Below are positions 1-15,000 of a DNA stretch of 64,000 nt, piece by piece. Source of the stretch: Lathyrus oleraceus. Taxonomy: Eukaryota; Streptophyta; Magnoliopsida; Fabales; Fabaceae. Both the position numbers and the translations under genes were made by a program. The notes under the pieces were generated by a model. That model made no database searches, had not been told where the DNA came from, and was given only the letters and a program-made list of their open reading frames with translations. The stretch spans positions 269,615,618 to 269,679,617 of the forward strand of contig NC_066584.1 in the NCBI RefSeq assembly GCF_024323335.1, written 5' to 3'. How positions within the stretch are numbered: the first letter of the stretch is position 1; every line of letters starts with the position of its first letter.

Positions 1-3000
1 ACCATCCCATTATCTCATTCTCTCCACTCTCTCATTTATAACCACTCATCCTCTCTGTAATATACTCTCGAGATAAAAAAATTCCTCTTTCATAAACTTT
101 TATGCAAAAATAATAGTATCTCCCTCTCACTGAACTTCTTCCATCATGTTAAAGCTATCACTGAGATTGAAGGCACTTTGTTCGTGTGGGTTGAGTTGAA
201 GTGTTGACCATCGTCCATCGCTTGTGATCATTCATTTGATTCTACGTTAAATGTTTTAATCGCCACAAGAGTTAATTTTTTCTATAACTTATTATGTTCA
301 TTTGTAAGGATCGACTTAAGAGAAAATTGTAAGCATATTGTATCGCGGTTTCCCTTTAGTAGTTGCATGAGAACTTCACTTATATGGAGATTTTGATCTC
401 TAAAATCTTCATTTTGACGAGTTTGCATCACTGTCATACCCCAATTTTGTCTGGGCCATTTTAAAACTTTCACAAATTCGAATTTATTTTTTCTTTGCAT
501 CATCTACGCAACATAACATGTCTTTCACCGTGCATAATGCCTAAAGTAATTTTTTGGATTTACATGCAGACCGGTTGAATTGATTTTCAAATGTATGTAA
601 AATCAACATACGAAAAGTTTTGAAATCAAGCTTGCAGACGTCAGTATTATTAACCTATAGTTTGCGTAGTTTAATCTGACGTGCTCGTTTTATTTTTCCA
701 AAAACTTTTTCAGTTGCATTTTGATCAGTCCGAAGCTCTTCAACCGGGCATTTTTTATTTCAAAAATTTATTAAAACTTGTATGTTTCTGAGAGGTTTAT
801 TTTGCGTTGATCATTTTAATGCATTCAGTTTATTTTTTTAAGCATATTTGCTCCCTACTTTATTTATTTTTAGTCATTTTATTTTTATTCTTTTATCAAA
901 ATAATCAATAAATGTAAATAAAATTAAGTGAATAGTTAGTTTAGGTTTATTTTGAGTAGTTTAATTTATTTTCAATTTAATTATTAAATACTTTTTCTTA
1001 AATATCGAAAATAATAAGAAGAAGAAATAAAAAGAAAAAAACAAATTGAAGAAGCCCTAGTAGTTCTCTTTGAAATTCGGACATGGAGACCATTTAAAAA
1101 CCATTTAAATATCCCTTTCCAGCGAGCGTTCTTATCCTCTCTAATAAGAAATCACATGACAACTAAAAAAGGCAGCTCACATATATTACCCACTATATCC
1201 AATAGGACACGCGGCGAGCAGCTTGAAGGGTGAGTGATTTTTTTTCTTTTATTTCAAAAATGAGACCACACTAGAAGGACAGATGGCACATAACGATATG
1301 GCTAAAAAGAGAGAGGACTCTCCTCATTGGCGAATAGGAGGGATCTACTCCAATTTAACAAATTTTTCTTTTCCTTCTTTAGCACCCTTTCTTCTTGTTC
1401 TGCAAATTACCTCTTAACAATACGTACACCATGATCCCTACTATTTTTGTCTCCCACCTTTTGGATGTTGCACAATAAGCTGAATATTCACTCTACTAAA
1501 AAAAAGTGGAAATAGGTAGACATGTACTCAGAAAAACCTCTCATCTCCTTGTATCCACCGCAGCTAAACCATCCCATTATCTCATTCTCTCCACTCTCTC
1601 ATTTATAACCACTCATCCTCTCTGTAATATATACTCTCGAGATAAAAAAATTCCTCTTTCATAAACTTTTATGCAAAAATAATAGTATCTCCCTCTCACT
1701 GAACTTCTTCCATCATGTTAAAGCTATCACTGAGATTGAAGGCACTTTGTTCGTGTGGGTTGAGTTGAAGTGTTGACCATCGTCCATCGCTTGTGATCAT
1801 TCATTTGATTCTACGTTAAATGTTTTAATCGCCACAAGAGTTAATTTTTTCTATAACTTATTATGTTCATTTGTAAGGATCGACTTAAGAGAAAATTGTA
1901 AGCATATTGTATCGCGGTTTCCCTTTAGTAGTTGCATGAGAACTTCACTTATATGGAGATTTTGATCTCTAAAATCTTCATTTTGACGAGTTTGCATCAC
2001 TGTCATACCCCAATTTTGTCTGGGCCATTTTAAAACTTTCACAAATTCGAATTTATTTTTTCTTTGCATCATCTACGCAACATAACATGTCTTTCACCGT
2101 GCATAATGCCTAAAGTAATTTTTTGGATTTACATGCAGACCGGTTGAATTGATTTTCAAATGTATGTAAAATCAACATACGAAAAGTTTTGAAATCAAGC
2201 TTGCAGACGTCAGTATTATTAACCTATAGTTTGCGTAGTTTAATCTGACGTGCTCGTTTTATTTTTCCAAAAACTTTTTCAGTTGCATTTTGATCAGCCC
2301 GAAGCTCTTCAACCGGGCATTTTTTATTTCAAAAATTTATTAAAACTTGTATGTTTCTGAGAGGTTTATTTTGCGTTGATCATTTTAATGCATTCAGTTT
2401 ATTTTTTTAAGCATATTTGCTCCCTACTTTATTTATTTTTAGTCATTTTATTTTTATTCTTTTATCAAAATAATCAATAAATGTAAATAAAATTAAGTGA
2501 ATAGTTAGTTTAGGTTTATTTTGAGTAGTTTAATTTATTTTCAATTTAATTATTAAATACTTTTTCTTAAATATCGAAAATAATAAGAAGAAGAAATAAA
2601 AAGAAAAAAAACAAATTGAAGAAGCCCTAGTAGTTCTCTTTGAAATTCGGACATGGAGACCATTTAAAAACCATTTAAATATCCCTTTCCAGCGAGCGTT
2701 CTTATCCTCTCTAATAAGAAATCACATGACAACTAAAAAAGGCAGCTCACATATATTACCCACTATATCCAATAGGACACGCGGCGAGCAGCTTGAAGGG
2801 TGAGTGATTTTTTTTCTTTTATTTCAAAAATGAGACCACACTAGAAGGACAGATGGCACATAACGATATGGCTAAAAAGAGAGAGGACTCTCCTCATTGG
2901 CGAATAGGAGGGATCTACTCCAATTTAACAAATTTTTCTTTTCCTTCTTTAGCACCCTTTCCTCTTGTTCTGCAAATTACCTCTTAACAATATCTACACC

Positions 3001-6000
3001 ATGATCCCTACTATTTTTGTCTCCCACCTTTTGGATGTTGCACAATAAGCTGAATATTCACTCTACTAAAAAAAAGTGGAAATAGGTAGACATGTACTCA
3101 GAAAAACCTCTCATCTCCTTGTATCCACCGCAGCTAAACCATCCCATTATCTCATTCTCTCCACTCTCTCATTTATAACCACTCATCCTCTCTGTAATAT
3201 ATACTCTCGAGATAAAAAAATTCCTCTTTCATAAACTTTTATGCAAAAATAATAGTATCTCCCTCTCACTGAACTTCTTCCATCATGTTAAAGCTATCAC
3301 TGAGATTGAAGGCACTTTGTTCGTGTGGGTTGAGTTGAAGTGTTGACCATCGTCCATCGCTTGTGATCATTCATTTGATTCTACGTTAAATGTTTTAATC
3401 GCCACAAGAGTTAATTTTTTCTATAACTTATTATGTTCATTTGTAAGGATCGACTTAAGAGAAAATTGTAAGCATATTGTATCGCGGTTTCCCTTTAGTA
3501 GTTGCATGAGAACTTCACTTATATGGAGATTTTGATCTCTAAAATCTTCATTTTGACGAGTTTGCATCACTGTCATACCCCAATTTTGTCTGGGCCATTT
3601 TAAAACTTTCACAAATTCGAATTTATTTTTTCTTTGCATCATCTACGCAACATAACATGTCTTTCACCGTGCATAATGCCTAAAGTAATTTTTTGGATTT
3701 ACATGCAGACCGGTTGAATTGATTTTCAAATGTATGTAAAATCAACATACGAAAAGTTTTGAAATCAAGCTTGCAGACGTCAGTATTATTAACCTATAGT
3801 TTGCGTAGTTTAATCTGACGTGCTCGTTTTATTTTTCCAAAAACTTTTTCAGTTGCATTTTGATCAGCCTGAAGCTCTTCAACCGGGCATTTTTTATTTC
3901 AAAAATTTATTAAAACTTGTATGTTTCTGAGAGGTTTATTTTGCGTTGATCATTTTAATGCATTCAGTTTATTTTTTTAAGCATATTTGCTCCCTACTTT
4001 ATTTATTTTTAGTCATTTTATTTTTATTCTTTTATCAAAATAATCAATAAATGTAAATAAAATTAAGTGAATAGTTAGTTTAGGTTTATTTTGAGTAGTT
4101 TAATTTATTTTCAATTTAATTATTAAATACTTTTTCTTAAATATCGAAAATAATAAGAAGAAGAAATAAAAAGAAAAAAAACAAATTGAAGAAGCCCTAG
4201 TAGTTCTCTTTGAAATTCGGACATGGAGACCATTTAAAAACCATTTAAATATCCCTTTCCAGCGAGCGTTCTTATCCTCTCTAATAAGAAATCACATGAC
4301 AACTAAAAAAGGCAGCTCACATATATTACCCACTATATCCAATAGGACACGCGGCGAGCAGCTTGAAGGGTGAGTGATTTTTTTTCTTTTATTTCAAAAA
4401 TGAGACCACACTAGAAGGACAGATGGCACATAACGATATGGCTAAAAAGAGAGAGGACTCTCCTCATTGGCGAATAGGAGGGATCTACTCCAATTTAACA
4501 AATTTTTCTTTTCCTTCTTTAGCACCCTTTCCTCTTTTTCTGCAAATTACCTCTTAACAATATCTACACCATGATCCCTACTATTTTTGTCTCCCACCTT
4601 TTGGATGTTGCACAATAAGCTGAATATTCACTCTCCTAAAAAAAAGTGGAAATAGGTAGACATGTACTCAGAAAAACCTCTCATCTCCTTGTATCCACCG
4701 CAGCTAAACCATCCCATTATCTCATTCTCTCCACTCTCTCATTTATAACCACTCATCCTCTCTGTAATATATACTCTCGAGATAAAAAAGTTCCTCTTTC
4801 ATAAACTTTTATGCAAAAATAATAGCATCTCCCTCTCACTGTACTTCTTCCATCATGTTAAAGCTATCACTGAGATTGAAGGCATTTTGTTCGTGTGGGT
4901 TGAGTTGAAGTGTTGACCATCGTCCATCGCTTGTGATCATTCATTTGATTCTACGTTAAATGTTTTAATCGCCACAAGAGTTAATTTTTTCTATAACTTA
5001 TTATGTTCATTTGTAAGGATCGACTTAAGAGAAAATTGTAAGCATATTGTATCGCAGTTTCCCTTTAGTAGTTGCATGAGAACTTCACTTATATGGAGAT
5101 TTTGATCTCTAAAATCTTCATTTTGACGAGTTTGCATCACTGTCATACCCCAATTTTGTCTGGGCCATTTTAAAACTTTCACAAATTCGAATTTATTTTT
5201 TCTTTGCATCATCTACGCAACATAACATGTCTTTCACCGTGCATAATGCCTAAAGTAATTTTTTGGATTTACATGCAGACCGGTTGAATTGATTTTCAAA
5301 TGTATGTAAAATCAACATACGAAAAGTTTCGAAATCAAGCTTGCAGACGTCAGTATTATTAACCTATAGTTTGCGTAGTTTAATCTGACGTGCTCGTTTT
5401 ATTTTTCCAAAAACTTTTTCAGTTGCATTTTGATCAGCCCGAAGCTCTTCAACCGGGCATTTTTTATTTCAAAAATTTATTAAAACTTGTATGTTTCTGA
5501 GAGGTTTATTTTGCGTTGATCATTTTAATGCATTCAGTTTATTTTTTTAAGCATATTTGCTCCCTACTTTATTTATTTTTAGTCATTTTATTTTTATTCT
5601 TTTATCAAAATAATCAATAAATGTAAATAAAATTAAGTGAATAGTTAGTTTAGGTTTATTTTGAGTAGTTTAATTTATTTTCAATTTAATTATTAAATAC
5701 TTTTTCTTAAATATCGAAAATAATAAGAAGAAGAAATAAAAAGAAAAAAAACAAATTGAAGAAGCCCTAGTAGTTCTCTTTGAAATTCGGACATGGAGAC
5801 CATTTAAAAACCATTTAAATATCCCTTTCCAGCGAGCGTTCTTATCCTCTCTAATAAGAAATCACATGACAACTAAAAAAGGCAGCTCACATATATTACC
5901 CACTATATCCAATAGGACACGCGGCGAGCAGCTTGAAGGGTGAGTGATTTTTTTTCTTTTATTTCAAAAATGAGACCACACTAGAAGGACAGATGGCACA

Positions 6001-9000
6001 TAACGATATGGCTAAAAAGAGAGAGGACTCTCCTCATTGGCGAATAGGAGGGATCTACTCCAATTTAACAAATTTTTCTTTTCCTTCTTTAGCACCCTTT
6101 CCTCTTGTTCTGCAAATTACCTCTTAACAATATCTACACCATGATCCCTACTATTTTTGTCTCCCACCTTTTGGATGTTGCACAATAAGCTGAATATTCA
6201 CTCTACTAAAAAAAAGTGGAAATAGGTAGACATGTACTCAGAAAAACCTCTCATCTCCTTGTATCCACCGCAGCTAAACCATCCCATTATCTCATTCTCT
6301 CCACTCTCTCATTTATAACCACTCATCCTCTCTGTAATATATACTCTCGAGATAAAAAAATTCCTCTTTCATAAACTTTTATGCAAAAATAATAGCATCT
6401 CCCTCTCACTGAACTTCTTCCATCATGTTAAAGATATCACTGAGATTGAAGGCACTTTGTTCGTGTGGGTTGAGTTGAAGTGTTGACCATCGTCCATCGC
6501 TTGTGATCATTCATTTGATTCTACGTTAAATGTTTTAATCGCCACAAGAGTTAATTTTTTCTATAACTTATTATGTTCATTTGTAAGGATCGACTTAAGA
6601 GAAAATTGTAAGCATATTGTATCGCGGTTTCCCTTTAGTAGTTGCATGAGAACTTCACTTATATGGAGATTTTGATCTCTAAAATCTTCATTTTGACGAG
6701 TTTGCATCACTGTCATACCCCAATTTTGTCTGGGCCATTTTAAAACTTTCACAAATTCGAATTTATTTTTTCTTTGCATCATCTACGCAACATAACATGT
6801 CTTTCACCGTGCATAATGCCTAAAGTAATTTTTTGGATTTACATGCAGACCGGTTGAATTGATTTTCAAATGTATGTAAAATCAACATACGAAAAGTTTC
6901 GAAATCAAGCTTGCAGACGTCAGTATTATTAACCTATAGTTTACGTAGTTTAATCTGACGTGCTCGTTTTATTTTTCCAAAAACTTTTTCAGTTGCATTT
7001 TGATCAGCCCGAAGCTCTTCAACCGGGCATTTTTTATTTCAAAAATTTATTAAAACTTGTATGTTTCTGAGAGGTTTATTTTGCGTTGATCATTTTAATG
7101 CATTCAGTTTTTTTTTAAGCATATTTGCTCCCTACTTTATTTATTTTTAGTCATTTTATTTTTATTCTTTTATCAAAATAATCAATAAATGTAAATAAAA
7201 TTAAGTGAATAGTTAGTTTAGGTTTATTTTGAGTAGTTTAATTTATTTTCAATTTAATTATTAAATACTTTTTCTTAAATATCGAAAATAATAAGAAGAA
7301 GAAATAAAAAGAAAAAGAACAAATTGAAGAATCCCTAGTAGTTCTCTTTGAAATGCGGACATGGAGACCATTTAAAAACCATTTAAATATCCCTTTCCAG
7401 CGAGCGTTCTTATCCTCTCTAATAAGAAATCACATGACAACTAAAAAAGGCAGCTCACATATATTACCCACTATATCCAATAGGACACGCGGCGAGCAGC
7501 TTGACGGGTGAGTGATTTTTTTTCTTTTATTTCAAAAATGAGACCACACTAGAAGGACAGATGGCACATAACGATATGGCTAAAAAGAGAGAGGACTCTC
7601 CTCATTGGCGAATAGGAGGGATCTACTCCAATTTAACAAATTTTTCTTTTCCTTCTTTAGCACCCTTTCCTCTTGTTCTGCAAATTACCTCTTAACAATA
7701 TCTACACATGATCCCTACTATTTTTGTCTCCCACCTTTTGGATGTTGCACAATAAGCTGAATATTCACTCTACTAAAAAAAAGTGGAAATAGGTAGACAT
7801 GTACTCAGAAAAACCTCTCATCTCCTTGTATCCACCGCAGCTAAACCATCCCATTATCTCATTCTCTCCACTCTCTCATTTATAACCACTCATCCTCTCT
7901 GTAATATATACTCTCGAGATAAAAAAATTCCTCTTTCATAAACTTTTATGCAAAAATAATAGCATCTCCCTCTCACTGAACTTCTTCCATCATGTTAAAG
8001 ATATCACTGAGATTGAAGGCACTTTGTTCGTGTGGGTTGAGTTGAAGTGTTGACCATCGTCCATCGCTTGTGATCATTCATTTGATTCTACGTTAAATGT
8101 TTTAATCGCCACAAGAGTTAATTTTTTCTATAACTTATTATGTTCATTTGTAAGGATCGACTTAAGAGAAAATTGTAAGCATATTGTATCGCGGTTTCCC
8201 TTTAGTAGTTGCATGAGAACTTCACTTATATGGAGATTTTGATCTCTAAAATCTTCATTTTGACGAGTTTGCATCACTGTCATACCCCAATTTTGTCTGG
8301 GCCATTTTAAAACTTTCACAAATTCGAATTTATTTTTTCTTTGCATCATCTACGCAACATAACATGTCTTTCACCGTGCATAATGCCTAAAGTAATTTTT
8401 TGGATTTACATGCAGACCGGTTGAATTGATTTTCAAATGTATGTAAAATCAACATACGAAAAGTTTCGAAATCAAGCTTGCAGACGTCAGTATTATTAAC
8501 CTATAGTTTGCGTAGTTTAATCTGACGTGCTCGTTTTATTTTTCCAAAAACTTTTTCAGTTGCATTTTGATCAGCCCGAAGCTCTTCAACCGGGCATTTT
8601 TTATTTCAAAAATTTATTAAAACTTGTATGTTTCTGAGAGGTTTATTTTGCGTTGATCATTTTAATGCATTCAGTTTATTTTTTTAAGCATATTTGCTCC
8701 CTACTTTATTTATTTTTAGTCATTTTATTTTTATTCTTTTATCAAAATAATCAATAAATGTAAATAAAATTAAGTGAATAGTTAGTTTAGGTTTATTTTG
8801 AGTAGTTTAATTTATTTTCAATTTAATTATTAAATACTTTTTCTTAAATATCGAAAATAATAAGAAGAAGAAAAAAAAAGAAAAAAAACAAATTGAAGAA
8901 GCCCTAGTAGTTCTCTTTGAAATTCGGACATGGAGACCATTTAAAAACCATTTAAATATCCCTTTCCAGCGAGCGTTCTTATCCTCTCTAATAAGAAATC

Positions 9001-12000
9001 ACATGACAACTAAAAAAGGCAGCTCACATATATTACCCACTATATCCAATAGGACACGCGGCGAGCAGCTTGAAGGGTGAGTGATTTTTTTTCTTTTATT
9101 TCAAAAATGAGACCACACTAGAAGGACAGATGGCACATAACGATATGGCTAAAAAGAGAGAGGACTCTCCTCATTGGCGAATAGGAGGGATCTACTCCAA
9201 TTTAACAAATTTTTCTTTTCCTTCTTTAGCACCCTTTCCTCTTGTTCTGCAAATTACCTCTTAACAATATCTACAACATGATCCCTACTATTTTTGTCTC
9301 CCACCTTTTGGATGTTGCACAATAAGCTGAATATTCACTCTACTAAAAAAAAGTGGAAATAGGTAGACATGTACTCAGAAAAACCTCTCATCTCCTTGTA
9401 TCCACCGCAGCTAAACCATCCCATTATCTCATTCTCTCCACTCTCTCATTTATAACCACTCATCCTCTCTGTAATATATACTCTCGAGATAAAAAAATTC
9501 CTCTTTCATAAACTTTTATGCAAAAATAATAGCATCTCCCTCTCACTGAACTTCTTCCATCATGTTAAAGATATCACTGAGATTGAAGGCACTTTGTTCG
9601 TGTGGGTTGAGTTGAAGTGTTGACCATCGTCCATCGCTTGTGATCATTCATTTGATTCTACGTTAAATGTTTTAATCGCCACAAGAGTTAATTTTTTCTA
9701 TAACTTATTATGTTCATTTGTAAGGATCGACTTAAGAGAAAATTGTAAGCATATTGTATCGCGGTTTCCCTTTAGTAGTTGCATGAGAACTTCACTTATA
9801 TGGAGATTTTGATCTCTAAAATCTTCATTTTGACGAGTTTGCATCACTGTCATACCCCAATTTTGTCTGGGCCATTTTAAAACTTTCACAAATTCGAATT
9901 TATTTTTTCTTTGCATCATCTACGCAACATAACATGTCTTTCACCGTGCATAATGCCTAAAGTAATTTTTTGGATTTACATGCAGACCGGTTGAATTGAT
10001 TTTCAAATGTATGTAAAATCAACATACGAAAAGTTTTGAAATCAAGCTTGCAGACGTCAGTATTATTAACCTATAGTTTGCGTAGTTTAATCTGACGTGC
10101 TCGTTTTATTTTTCCAAAAACTTTTTCAGTTGCATTTTGATCAGCCTGAAGCTCTTCAACCGGGCATTTTTTATTTCAAAAATTTATTAAAACTTGTATG
10201 TTTCTGAGAGGTTTATTTTGCGTTGATCATTTTAATGCATTCAGTTTATTTTTTTAAGCATATTTGCTCCCTACTTTATTTATTTTTAGTCATTTTATTT
10301 TTATTCTTTTATCAAAATAATCAATAAATGTAAATAAAATTAAGTGAATAGTTAGTTTAGGTTTATTTTGAGTAGTTTAATTTATTTTCAATTTAATTAT
10401 TAAATACTTTTTCTTAAATATCGAAAATAATAAGAAGAAGAAATAAAAAGAAAAAAAACAAATTGAAGAAGCCCTAGTAGTTCTCTTTGAAATTCGGACA
10501 TGGAGACCATTTAAAAACCATTTAAATATCCCTTTCCAGCGAGCGTTCTTATCCTCTCTAATAAGAAATCACATGACAACTAAAAAAGGCAGCTCACATA
10601 TATTACCCACTATATCCAATAGGACACGCGGCGAGCAGCTTGAAGGGTGAGTGATTTTTTTTCTTTTATTTCAAAAATGAGACCACACTAGAAGGACAGA
10701 TGGCACATAACGATATGGCTAAAAAGAGAGAGGACTCTCCTCATTGGCGAATAGGAGGGATCTACTCCAATTTAACAAATTTTTCTTTTCCTTCTTTAGC
10801 ACCCTTTCCTCTTGTTCTGCAAATTACCTCTTAACAATATCTACAACATGATCCCTACTATTTTTGTCTCCCACCTTTTGGATGTTGCACAATAAGCTGA
10901 ATATTCACTCTACTAAAAAAAAGTGGAAATAGGTAGACATGTACTCAGAAAAACCTCTCATCTCCTTGTATCCACCGCAGCTAAACCATCCCATTATCTC
11001 ATTCTCTCCACTCTCTCATTTATAACCACTCATCCTCTCTGTAATATATACTCTCGAGATAAAAAAATTCCTCTTTCATAAACTTTTATGCAAAAATAAT
11101 AGCATCTCCCTCTCACTGAACTTCTTCCATCATGTTAAAGATATCACTGAGATTGAAGGCACTTTGTTCGTGTGGGTTGAGTTGAAGTGTTGACCATCGT
11201 CCATCGCTTGTGATCATTCATTTGATTCTACGTTAAATGTTTTAATCGCCACAAGAGTTAATTTTTTCTATAACTTATTATGTTCATTTGTAAGGATCGA
11301 CTTAAGAGAAAATTGTAAGCATATTGTATCGCGGTTTCCCTTTAGTAGTTGCATGAGAACTTCACTTATATGGAGATTTTGATCTCTAAAATCTTCATTT
11401 TGACGAGTTTGCATCACTGTCATACCCCAATTTTGTCTGGGCCATTTTAAAACTTTCACAAATTCGAATTTATTTTTTCTTTGCATCATCTACGCAACAT
11501 AACATGTCTTTCACCGTGCATAATGCCTAAAGTAATTTTTTGGATTTACATGCAGACCGGTTGAATTGATTTTCAAATGTATGTAAAATCAACATACGAA
11601 AAGTTTCGAAATCAAGCTTGCAGACGTCAGTATTATTAACCTATAGTTTGCGTAGTTTAATCTGACGTGCTCGTTTTATTTTTCCAAAAACTTTTTCAGT
11701 TGCATTTTGATCAGCCTGAAGCTCTTCAACCGGGCATTTTTTATTTCAAAAATTTATTAAAACTTGTATGTTTCTGAGAGGTTTATTTTGCGTTGATCAT
11801 TTTAATGCATTCAGTTTATTTTTTTAAGCATATGTGCGCCCTACTTTATTTATTTTTAGTCATTTTATTTTTATTCTTTTATCAAAATAATCAATAAATG
11901 TAAATAAAATTAAGTGAATAGTTAGTTTAGGTTTATTTTGAGTAGTTTAATTTATTTTCAATTTAATTATTAAATACTTTTTCTTAAATATCGAAAATAA

Positions 12001-15000
12001 TAAGAAGAAGAAATAAAAAGAAAAAAAACAAATTGAAGAAGCCCTAGTAGTTCTCTTTGAAATTCGGACATGGAGACCATTTAAATATCCCTTTCCAGCG
12101 AGCGTTCTTATCCTCTCTAATTAGAAATCACATGACAACTAAAAAAGGCAGCTCACATATATTACCCACTATATCCAATAGGACACGCGGCGAGCAGCTT
12201 GAAGGGTGAGTGATTTTTTTTCTTTTATTTCAAAAATGGGACCACACTAGAAGGACAGATGGCACATAACGATATGGCTAAAAAGAGAGAGGACTCTCCT
12301 CATTGGCGAATAGGAGGGATCTACTCCAATTTAACAAATTTTTCTTTTCCTTCTTTAGCACCCTTTCCTCTTGTTCTGCAAATTACCTCTTAACAATACG
12401 TACACCATGATCCCTACTATTTTTGTCTCCCACCTTTTGGATGTTGCACAATAAGCTGAATATTCACTCTACTAAAAAAAAGTGGAAATAGGTAGACATG
12501 TACTCAGAAAAACCTCTCATCTCCTTGTATCCACCGCAGCTAAACCATCCCATTATCTCATTCTCTCCACTCTCTCATTTATAACCACTCATCCTCTCTG
12601 TCAATATACTCTCTCGATAAAAAAATTCCTCTTTCATAAACTTTTATGCAAAAATAATAGTATCTCCCTCTCACTGAACTTCTTCCATCATGTTAAAGCT
12701 ATCACTGAGATTGAAGGCACTTTGTTCGTGTGGGTTGAGTTGAAGTGTTGACCATCGTCCATCGCTTGTGATCATTCATTTGATTCTACGTTAAATGTTT
12801 TAATCGCCACAAGAGTTAATTTTTTCTATAACTTATTATGTTCATTTGTAAGGATCGACTTAAGAGAAAATTGTAAGCATATTGTATCGCGGTTTCCCTT
12901 TAGTAGTTGCATGAGAACTTCACTTATATGGAGATTTTGATCTCTAAAATCTTCATTTTGACGAGTTTGCATCACTGTCATACCCCAATTTTGTCTGGGC
13001 CATTTTAAAACTTTCACAAATTCGAATTTATTTTTTCTTTGCATCATCTACGCAACATAACATGTCTTTCACCGTGCATAATGCCTAAAGTAATTTTTTG
13101 GATTTACATGCAGACCGGTTGAATTGATTTTCAAATGTATGTAAAATCAACATACGAAAAGTTTCGAAATCAAGCTTGCAGACGTCAGTATTATTAACCT
13201 ATAGTTTGCGTAGTTTAATCTGACGTGCTCGTTTTATTTTTCCAAAAACTTTTTCAGTTGCATTTTGATGAGCCTGAAGCTCTTCAACCGGGCATTTTTT
13301 ATTTCAAAAGTTTATTAAAACTTGTATGTTTCTGAGAGGTTTATTTTGCGTTGATCATTTTAATGCATTCAGTTTATTTTTTTAAGCATATGTGCGCCCT
13401 ACTTTATTTATTTTTAGTCATTTTATTTTTATTCTTTTATCAAAATAATCAATAAATTTAAACAAAATTAAGTGAATAGTTAGTTTAGGTTTATTTTGAG
13501 TAGTTTAATTTATTTTCAATTTAATTATTAAATACTTTTTCTTAAATATCGAAAATAATAAGAAGAAGAAATAAAAAGAAAAAAAACAAATTGAAGAAGC
13601 CCTAGTAGTTCTCTTATAAATTCGGACATGGAGACCATTTAAGTATCCCTTTCCAGCGAGCGTTCTTATCCTCTCTAATAACAAATCACATGACAACTAA
13701 AAAAGGCAGCTCCATTATATTACCCACTATATCCAATAGGACACGCGGCGAGTAGCTTGAAGGGTGAGTGATTTTTTTTCTTTTATTTCAAAAATGGGAC
13801 CACACTAGAAGGACAGATGGCACATAACGATATGGCTAAAAAGAGAGAGGACTCTCCTCATTGGCGAATAGGAGGGATCTACTCCAATTTAACAAATTTT
13901 TCTTTTCCTTCTTTGGCACACTTCCCTCTTGTTCTGCAAATTACCTCTTAACAATACCTACACCATGATCCCTACTATTTTTGTCTCCCACGTTGGATGT
14001 TGCAGAATAAGCTGAATATTCACTCTAATAAAAAAAAGTGGAAATAGGTAGACATGTACTCAGAAAAACCTCTCATCTCCTTGTATCCACCGCAGCGAAA
14101 CCATCCCATTATCTCATTCTCTCCACTCTCTCATTTATAACCACTCATCCTCTCTGTCAATATACTCTCTCGATAAAAAAATTCCTCTTTCATAAACTTT
14201 TATGCAAAAATAATAGTATCTCCCTCTCACTGAACTTCTTCCATCATGTTAAAGCTATCACTGAGATTGAAGGCACTTTGTTCGTGTGGGTTGAGTTGAA
14301 GTGTTGACCATCGTCCATCGCTTGTGATCATTCATTTGATTCTACGTTAAATGTTTTAATCGCCACAAGAGTTAATTTTTTCTATAACTTATTATGTTCA
14401 TTTGTAAGGATCGACTTAAGAGAAAATTGTAAGCATATTGTATCGCGGTTTCCCTTTAGTAGTTGCATGAGAACTTCACTTATATGGAGATTTTGATCTC
14501 TAAAATCTTCATTTTGACGAGTTTGCATCACTGTCATACCCCAATTTTGTCTGGGCCATTTTAAAACTTTCACAAATTCGAATTTATTTTTACTTTGCAT
14601 CATCTACGCAACATAACATGTCTTTCACCGTGCATAATGCCTAAAGTAATTTTTTGGATTTACATGCAGACCGGTTGAATTGATTTTCAAATGTATGTAA
14701 AATCAACATACGAAAAGTTTTGAAATCAAGCTTGCAGACGTCAGTATTATTAACCTATAGTTTGCGTAGTTTAATCTGACGTGCTCGTTTTATTTTTCCA
14801 AAAACTTTTTCAGTTGCATTTTGATCAGCCTGAAGCTCTTCAACCGGGCATTTTTTATTTCAAAAATTTATTAAAACTTGTATGTTTCTGAGAGGTTTAT
14901 TTTGCGTTGATCATTTTAATGCATTCAGTTTATTTTTTTAAGCATATTTGCGCCCTACTTTATTTATTTTTAGTCATTTTATTTTTATTCTTTTATCAAA

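Noticed and set aside
282..503. A 73-codon open frame on the minus strand, repeated in nearly every satellite monomer (MMQRKNKFEF...)
   Set aside because: It is conserved only because the monomers are near-identical. It is antisense across the LTR start, has no domain or codon-bias signal, and is altered in diverged copies.
12482..12751. An 89-codon plus-strand frame in monomers of the second type (MEIGRHVLRK...)
   Set aside because: It needs a GTG start, is broken in most monomers by a small sequence change, and overlaps the presumed promoter and leader.
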